Assembly: GCA_002284615.2 (NCBI GenBank)
Contig: MU069587.1
Location: forward strand, 253,611 to 266,761
Source of the DNA: Dunaliella salina
Lineage: Eukaryota; Chlorophyta; Chlorophyceae; Chlamydomonadales; Dunaliellaceae
Direction of reading: 5' to 3'
Length of the DNA stretch: 13,151 nt
The notes under the pieces are model-generated. The model did no database searches. It saw nothing but the letters and a program-made list of their open reading frames with translations, and was not told the origin of the DNA. The position numbers and the translations under genes are program-made. This document shows positions 8,106 to 13,151 of this stretch, piece by piece (positions within the stretch are counted from its first letter, which is position 1; every line of letters starts with the position of its first letter).

Positions 8106-9159
8106 TACTATAGTAGCTACCCACTCCCCTTCCACGCCTTCAATACCACCTCTGATGCTACCACAAATCTATTCCAAACAAGTGGCATGCATTACTCCAC
8201 AGATGGAAAATGCAAAGGAATGCTAACCCCAGAGCGCATCCATGTCCTCCCCGCTGTATTCAGCAGAGCCAGAGAAAATGGGATCCACAGCACAATTCAA
8301 CCTCCACCCCAAAGCTTTGCCTCCGAGCTTGCAGGTCTTTTCTCACGCTCAATCCTTAACAACAAAATGCAACAAAGTAAGAAGATCAAGGATTCATACA
8401 TACGCATCCTACCAAATCATATCCACACTGCCATGCAAAAATAGGCCCTCGTAACCCAGGAAAAAATGGCCTCTCCCCTAGACTACAACCCCTGCCACCT
8501 CAACTACTGGAGTGGACACCCTCGAGATAGGGTATTTGGAGCCATCCATAACAGCCTCTCATCCAAATTCTCTCAGGATTTTCAGTATGCCATCCAAGTT
8601 ACAATGACCATGTGATGTACCTTACTCTCAAACATGCCATTTTTTCTGCCATGCAACAAAGCCACGCCACGGCAACCTTCATGTTCTTACCGAGCTGGGA
8701 AGGCCCTATGAGCACAAATCCATACTCTAAACTCCTGAATGCCTACCCTCACGTCTGTTGCACGTTGGGAGCCATACTCTCAAAAAGACTCAGCTATGCC
8801 ACTCCCCCTTCTGGGTCAGCCAGGAAATTGTCCTCCCCTGCCACTCCTGGAGCCTACAAATAATTGCTGTTTGGAATACCGCTGCAAGAATTTGTCTGAA
8901 CAAGAGCAACTCAAATTGGCTCACAGGCCTGAAAGAAGACATCCGTGAGGCAAAAGGGCCGAAAAGAAACGTTAGCAATGGCCCAATTCTCAATCCCAGA
9001 CACCCAGAAATTGAAACTGGCTTTAATAAATTCAAAAAGCTAACCTCTGCCTACCAACAAACCCCTCAGAATACCACTCAGAGCCAACAAACTCTTCCAC
9101 CACTCACATCATCCAGCCCTCATCTGGAACACAAAGTTGAAAACTGGAGAGAGCGGGCA
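8106..9159 (+). pseudogene. LINE2 PCIF1-like adenine-N6 methyltransferase domain (putative)
   Basis: The reading goes from frame 3 (8106-8573, TDGKCKGMLTPERIHVL and HPRDRVFGAIHNSLSSKFS) to frame 2 (8576-8810) and then frame 1 (to 9159). The frame-2 core is GFSVCHPSYND, a run of amphipathic sequence, FMFLPSWEG, NPYSKLL and PHVCC. Frame 1 gives PFWVSQEIVLP and IIAVWNTAARICL. This order resembles the PCIF1 family (cap-adenosine N6 methyltransferases): a catalytic NPPF box, then a helix, a beta-strand ending in IP-W, and later an A-V-x-N-T-A strand. Here the box is HPSY (8591-8602), two changes from NPPY, so this copy is probably inactive. The SAM-binding motif I was not located. The frame runs without a stop into WRERA, which abuts the RNase H. 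Stop TAG 8442 interrupts it. The family assignment is by eye. Confidence 0.5.
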
Positions 9160-9247
9160 TACACGGTGCCTCGGCCCTAAGTATCCCCTTTTCCTTAATT
9201 GATGTGGGGAGTGTTTTCACTGCCTGCATAGTTTTTCTTTCTTTTCT
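9160..9247 (+). mobile_element. 88-bp insertion: truncated LINE 3' end with TACACGG duplication
   Basis: The segment is nearly the same as the LINE2 3' UTR at 10922-11005, from TACACGGTGCCTCGGCCC to the TTTTTCTTTC tail. TACACGG occurs at its start (9160-9166) and again right after it (9248-9254). Removing 88 bp joins GCA-TACACGG to ACGGC, restoring one frame that reads ERAYTDGS, the expected start of RNase H. The 88-bp size accounts exactly for the frame 1 to frame 2 change. The best reading is a severely 5'-truncated retrotransposition of this LINE, or a relative, with a 7-bp target duplication. The donor also has ATACACGG at that point, so microhomology may have set the 5' junction. Confidence 0.85.
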
Positions 9248-9640
9248 TACACGGACGGCAGCTGCCATGTACACAATGGAAAACAAGTGATTGGTGCAGG
9301 GGTCTACCACCCCGCCAGTGACAGCACCAACCATGTCCAGCCAAATGGAGCAAGAATCACCCATACCATCACCAGAGCCGAATTGGCGGCAATAGCAGCT
9401 GCCATTCTCCTAGGATATCGTTGCATTGCCACCGACAGCCTTTGCTCTCTAGAACAGATCAGAAAGCAAATACTCTACCCAGAACTTCATCACCAACATG
9501 TCCAAGGCCACATCCTCAATTGAGGAAGAGGAACTTGCAAGTTAATCATACAGCTCATATGCAACTCACCTACCCCTATTCATTTCTTTAAGGTTAAATA
9601 TCATGCTGGAATTGCCGGCAACAAATGCGCAGATGCCATT
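9248..9640 (+). pseudogene. LINE2 RNase H domain
   Basis: Frame 2 starts YTDGSCHVHNGK with the first catalytic Asp at 9254-9256. It continues through VIGAGVYHP to ITRAELAAIAAAI (catalytic Glu 9380-9382), then IATDSLCSLEQIRKQI (catalytic Asp 9434-9436), and after a linker KVKYHAGIAGNKCADAIAK (His 9602-9604, Asp 9632-9634). This is the full D-E-D-D set with the flexible His of type I RNase H, in the right order and spacing. It would degrade the RNA strand of the RNA/DNA hybrid formed during retrotransposition. The only lesion is TGA 9521-9523, between the third and fourth motifs. The domain sits after the methyltransferase and before the knuckle. Confidence 0.93.
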
Positions 9641-10888
9641 GCCAAGCATCAGGCCATTCAGAATGACGACACCCTTGCAGACAAAACCTTCCCATGTGCA
9701 ACCCTTGAAGGCAATCTTTTTCATGACACCACCTGGCTTGCCTTTGAGGAAACTTCCTGCACTCATGCAAATGCTTCTAGGCGCCTTAACCCACCTGCTG
9801 TAAAACTGAAACACTTCTCCAACCTCCATGATGCTTTACGGAAGCATATGCACTCAAAACACAAACTTGCAAAGGCCAATACCAACGCAGGATACTACTC
9901 CTTCTACCAAAGTCTACTCCCCAACATCCACAAAAATATCAGTAATGCCTTCTGGACTATGCCAACACTCTCTTTCAAAATGAGGCAAAACATTTTTAAG
10001 TACCGCACAGGTACCCTCTTCAATCAAAAACACGCGGTGCGCTTCAAAATTTCCACAAGCCTACAATGCCCCCTCTGTGGAGAACTCGGCAGTGCCCTTC
10101 ACATCTTGTCAGGGTGCAAAAATTCAACCATGTCTGGTATGGTAACCGAGCGACATAATATTGCCAGCAGAATCCCCCTAAAAGCCATCTGCAAAGGCCC
10201 TCTTGGGGCAGGTATTGCCTCCATGGACACTGGCAGTGCAGACCGTCTTGCCTTGCAAGACCTACGGATCCCAGAACATGCTGCTAATAGGACCCTCCCT
10301 AAATATATTTTCCCACGCCGCTTCCCTAATAAGGATAGGCTCACTTCCAGCCGGCCTGATGCTCTATTAGTTGTTCCTCTGAAAAGAGCGTCTAGGTCGA
10401 ATCCTCCTTATGAATTGAGAAGTGCAGGGGGGCGCGGGGGAAACAGGGAGGACTCAGCGCCAGCCACAGGCACTCCACCCACATCCAAGGCTCATGACCC
10501 CAGTCAGCTCCACCCAGATCAGAGACACATCCACCTTGTAGAAGTCAAGTATTGTGAGGACACCCAGCCCAACAGCCAGCTTGAGGCCTCCAAGCAGCAG
10601 CACCGCGACCTTTGTCGCCATCTTTCTAGAGCCTTAGCTCAAGTCACCCTCCATACTATCCTTTTAGGTGTGGGAGGAGTCATTTACATCCCACACACAT
10701 TGGAGCCTCTAAAGGAGCTTGGTCTTGACCCTTGCAAGGCCACAAAGCTTGCTCGGAAGCTTCATGCTCATTCTGTCCTGTATGCCTACAAACTTGCCAG
10801 CACCAGACGCGCTATTGAGACAACTTTCTTCAACTCTCAACAAGGTCAGGCACGGGATACTGCTAGTAACCCTCCTGATCCCCACTGA
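9641..10888 (+). pseudogene. LINE2 C-terminal CCHC knuckle and PD-(D/E)xK endonuclease (RLE)
   Basis: The RNase H frame continues unbroken to the stop at 10886-10888. An internal ATG (9848) gives a 346-codon stretch, but the true protein is the C-terminus of the long ORF. The knuckle CPLCGELGSALHILSGC (10067-10117) is C-x2-C-x7-H-x4-C, the form that precedes RLE in R2-like elements. The nuclease core has SRPDALLVVP (10349-10378, Asp 10358-10360) and HLVEVKYCEDT (10532-10564, Glu 10541, Lys 10547). That is P-D...E-x-K as in restriction-like endonucleases that nick the target for priming. About 50 residues of Gly/Pro/Ser-rich sequence separate the two halves. The following AQVTLHTILLGVGGVIYIP and KLARKLHAHSVLYAYKL regions are shared with copies A and B. 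The catalytic residues are intact in this part. Confidence 0.9.
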
Positions 10889-11014
10889 CTTCTTTCTTCT
10901 GTTTTCTCTCGGTGAAGAGGATACACGGTGCCTCGGCCCTAGATATCCCCTTTTCCTTAATTGATGTGGGGAGTGTTTTCACTGCCTGCGTAGTTTTTCT
11001 TTTCTTTTCTTTTC
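10889..11014 (+). other. LINE2 3' UTR and (TTTTC)n tail
   Basis: After the stop come a pyrimidine-rich stretch, ATACACGGTGCCTCGGCCC (10921) and a conserved 60 bp. The region ends in four TTTTC units at about 10995-11014. Two independent insertions in the window (9160-9247 and 11221-11260) stop at the same tail, which defines this as the element's 3' end. A pyrimidine pentamer tail replaces a poly(A) tail. I found no matching target duplication for the full element. Confidence 0.8.
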
Positions 11015-12109
11015 TGGCCCTTTCCTCAAAGCACGCTGGCTGTGTCCAGCTTAAACTTTTACTTTACTTTTGAAGAGATTTGATTTTGGCAGCCTGAAAG
11101 CATGTGGAATGCCCTGTCTAATTGATGGTAGCCTAAGAGACATGGTGGGTCAGTTGACAGCACATTCATTTCCAGTGACTCCAGCATGAGAATATACTTT
11201 GTGAATTCAAGTATTTTATAGAAAAGAAAAACTACGCAGGCAGTGAAATAACTCCCCACATCAAGTATTTTATACTTGTGCGAGGATTGCTGAGTCAAAA
11301 TTGTTTTAAGGACGTCTCCTCGAACATGCCGCAAGTGTTTTCAGGGTGAAGAAGCTCTTAATGTATTTGATGGAGAGAGGTGAGAATTTCCGAGGCAATA
11401 TTTTTTATTTTGTTACAGTTACCAAAGGACATTGCGCTGTCCTATGGCCAAAGCTCATAGAAAAAGAAAGCAAAGGAGAGAGGGCACAAAAGGCAGGCGC
11501 AGAGGGTGAAACAACCTACAGGAAGATAAAGAAAACAAGTTCCAAAACACAAGCCCAAAACGTTCAATCAGGGAATCTAATTGCTAAAGAATACAAAGTA
11601 TGGTCACTACCTTTTGCAACAAAGGGATGGTCAAGTGATAAATAGTTCGCTGTAGAGGACTGCCGCCTTTGGTAAGCCATTAAGTCTTGAAAACCCTCTC
11701 ACATGAAGCTGCTGCAATGCTCCTTCGAGTTATGATAATCTGTTGATAATCTTGGCTTCAGCATGGCGTTTAGAGCACAGAGGCAGGCAACACACCAAAC
11801 CTGGGAGTTTATCCACGAATAAGGAGGGATCAGCAGCCAAACATGGGTGGGAGGCAATCTAGCACTGCCAGGCAGGTTCTCTGGTAAAACACCTGTAGCA
11901 GTCTGGGCACGAGGACATGACCAACAGACGTGCTCTCTTTGCTGGAGGGCACGAATTGAGGAGCAGGCACATTGGTGCCAGGTTGCTTGTCTTGCGGCGT
12001 GAGCTGTGGAAAGCTGCATGGCTATCACCCGTCTCACCATGAATCTTCAAGAAGATAGGCTAAGGTGACCATGTGCGGTGTGCCCATTGCGAGGCTCTTA
12101 ATGGCTCCC
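11015..12109. other. Flank without recognised gene
   Basis: Apart from the short LINE insertion at 11207-11274, I see no domain here. A 99-codon plus-strand frame (11346-11645) is rich in Lys and Glu near its end but shows no family signature. A TTTTTATTTTGTTACAG sequence at about 11401-11417 looks like a plant-type 3' splice site, which is weak evidence on its own. Overlapping minus-strand frames at 11699-12050 have no recognisable content. Confidence 0.4.
11207..11274 (-). mobile_element. 40-bp LINE 3'-end insertion with perfect 14-bp target duplication
   Basis: TCAAGTATTTTATA occurs at 11207-11220 and again at 11261-11274. The 40 bp between them (11221-11260), read on the minus strand, match the last 40 bp of the LINE2 3' UTR from TGTGGGGAGT to GTAGTTTTTCTTTTC, with two mismatches. 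This is the signature of target-primed reverse transcription that aborted almost at once. The insert begins at the element's 3' tail, is severely 5'-truncated and is flanked by a target-site duplication. The clean duplication suggests a fairly recent event. Confidence 0.93.
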
Positions 12110-12360
12110 ATCCCACCCTTGCCCCCTGTATTGTTGCTCTTGCTGCTCCACGTGCTGTTCCTGCTGCTGTTGAATGGGAGGGTCTGTTGGGATGGGCCAC
12201 CCGGGATGTAATCTCCAGAACGACGTGGATGGCTTGTGCTTGCTGTTGATGCTGCTGATGTGCCATTTGAGGAGGCTCCCGCTCCGGCTGTTGCCTCTCC
12301 TACTGCTGCTGTGGTGGCTGCTGCCAAGCTTGCCAGTGCTCTTGCTGTTGCACCTCTCAT
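12110..12360 (-). repeat. CTG/CAG-rich low-complexity region, possible Gln-rich coding remnant
   Basis: The plus strand is rich in CTG, TTG and GCT triplets. Read on the minus strand these give Gln-rich phrases such as MAHQQHQQQAQAIHVVLEI and IQQQQEQHVEQQEQQY in different frames, and Ala-rich phrases in another. Several overlapping frames of 60-170 codons exist on the minus strand and one of 75 codons on the plus strand (12236-12463), as expected of triplet-repeat DNA. It may be a fragment of a Gln-rich gene with frameshifts, but no flanking domain identifies it. Confidence 0.5.
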
Positions 12361-12532
12361 AAATACTGCTGGTGCTCATGCAGGTAATGCTTCCATAGTT
12401 GTGGATGATAGCAGGAGCAAGTGCTGCCGATTTAGCTCGACAGGTACAATCAAATTCGTGTGACGCAATCAGGTTGGTGGACGCCTGCCCCCTATCAATG
12501 TTGTACTGTTCTGCACTTGCAACAGCTGTCTT

Positions 12533-12629
12533 TGTAGGCCTATGACTTACAATCTGCGACTTCAAGCTGAGTTCAGGACTTGTAGGCCCATGACTTCCAA
12601 TCTGTGACTTCAAGATGGAGTTCAGGACT
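12533..12629 (+). repeat. Two-copy tandem repeat, 48/49 bp
   Basis: TGTAGGCC.ATGACTT.CAATCTG.GACTTCAAG ending in GAGTTCAGGACT occurs at 12533-12580 and again at 12581-12629, with five or so substitutions and one single-base indel. The two copies abut exactly. On the minus strand each would encode an LKSQI.SH.PT-like phrase, but there is no sign that this is translated. Confidence 0.85.
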
Positions 12630-13151
12630 CGAAGGAAAAAAATAGAAAAGAAAAGGAAAACCTGCGCAAGCCAAAGGCCGTGTGCATTTAGGGAAGGTCC
12701 TCTGACTGGAAAGCTAGAGGCCTCACCAGAAGGCCCTCGGAACCTACACTAGACACAGCTAGTCTAGGAGAGATCCAGAAGCAGATCTAGGTTTACGACT
12801 CTTTGAGCCAACTTTCCCTTATCTTCAATTGATGGAGGGCTCTAATTGTTTATACAAGTATTATCTGTTTATTTAGGACACTACTTCCACCTCAGAAGAT
12901 GAACAACATCAATACACAGGAAGTGGACAAGAACAGAAGGTAGACAACTTGTTGAACAGTGGAGTTAAGAAACGCTCTGTCCACCAGAATCCGCCAGAAA
13001 CTTGGTTTAAGTTTGTATTTATGGACAGAACTACGCCAACATAGGTTTTCTCTTTCTTACATTCATCATGAGGCTCCATAACCTTCCACAATTTCTGTTC
13101 AACTGCTTTTATTGATCAAATCCTGCAGGTGCAGTGTTGGAACAGCACGCA
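12630..13151. other. No feature recognised
   Basis: This is AT-leaning sequence with an A-rich patch (GAAGGAAAAAAATAGAAAAG, about 12631). A 60-codon minus-strand frame at 12909-13091 has no recognisable motif. I see no repeat copies of the upstream LINEs and no RNA gene. Confidence 0.4.

Larger units (their letters stand above)
3935..11014 (+). mobile_element. LINE2: giant RLE-type non-LTR retrotransposon with PHD, methyltransferase-like and RNase H modules
   Basis: One element can be followed on the plus strand for about 7 kb. It has RT fingers and palm (3950-4267), RT thumb (4780-5829), a basic Ser/Thr/Pro-rich linker (to 7260), a PHD finger (7495-7689), a PCIF1-like methyltransferase domain (8106-9159), RNase H (9248-9640), a CCHC knuckle (10067-10117), an RLE nuclease (10352-10555), a stop at 10888 and a 3' UTR with a TTTTC tail ending at 11014. 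Copy B (4268-4778) and an 88-bp insertion (9160-9247) interrupt it. The 5' end, any ORF1 and the element's own target duplication are not visible. RT, knuckle and RLE are standard for this LINE type, but the PHD and methyltransferase modules are not part of the textbook architecture. It is a pseudogenised copy, with frameshifts near 5055, 5130, 5940, 7260, 8105, 8574 and 8810 and several stops. Confidence 0.85.

Noticed and set aside
4813..11022. TGGCCCTT at 4813 and 11015 as a target duplication for LINE2
   Set aside because: The same 8-mer also occurs at about 5402, the left copy lies inside RT coding sequence, and RT motifs continue upstream of it.
11346..11645. 99-codon plus-strand frame, possibly an exon after a TTTTGTTACAG acceptor
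   Set aside because: No recognisable protein family and no matching donor or neighbouring exon that I could support.
12034..12613. Several long minus-strand frames as a real Gln- or Ala-rich gene
   Set aside because: Triplet-rich DNA keeps several frames open at once, and no flanking conserved domain picks one frame.

Overview
The window looks like non-genic, repeat-dense DNA from a eukaryotic nuclear genome. I see no intact cellular gene, tRNA, rRNA, CRISPR array or prokaryotic operon signal. Almost everything that can be read as protein between about 2.2 and 11.0 kb belongs to decayed non-LTR retrotransposons (LINEs) of the type that carries a C-terminal restriction-like endonuclease (RLE). 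A land plant, perhaps a fern, lycophyte or bryophyte, would fit the repeat load and base composition. That guess rests on general impression and not on a marker gene.

Layout. 1-2240: no gene; two imperfect tandem duplications (631-800 and 891-1265) and a GC-rich double hairpin (342-375). 2240-3890, minus strand: LINE copy A, with YADD-like box, RT thumb, degenerate zinc knuckle, RLE and 3' UTR. 3935-11014, plus strand: LINE2, a very long element. Its RT is interrupted at 4268-4778 by copy B, a 3'-terminal fragment of the same family as A.

Downstream of the RT, LINE2 encodes in order a Ser/Thr/Pro-rich linker with three basic NLS-like clusters, a PHD finger (7495-7689), a domain resembling PCIF1-type adenine-N6 methyltransferases (about 8106-9159), an RNase H domain with its catalytic acidic residues (9248-9640), a CCHC zinc knuckle (10067-10117) and a PD-(D/E)xK endonuclease (10352-10555). 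It ends with a 3' UTR and a (TTTTC)n tail. Frameshifts and stops run through the front half. The last 547 codons (9248-10888) carry only one stop.

Two very short 3'-end insertions derive from LINE2 or a close relative. One is 88 bp including its duplicated site, exactly at the methyltransferase/RNase H junction (9160-9247, flanked by TACACGG). The other is 40 bp on the opposite strand at 11221-11260, flanked by a perfect 14-bp target duplication. They mark the element's 3' end independently and show that it moved by target-primed reverse transcription.

From 11015 to the end there is the LINE2 flank, a CTG/CAG-rich low-complexity stretch (12110-12360) and a two-copy 48-bp tandem repeat (12533-12629). 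I recognise no gene there. As an inference, the LINE2 protein would have copied its RNA with RT, cut the target with RLE, removed the RNA strand with RNase H, and used the PHD and methyltransferase modules to read or modify chromatin or nucleic acid. The last role is the novel part and is unproven.
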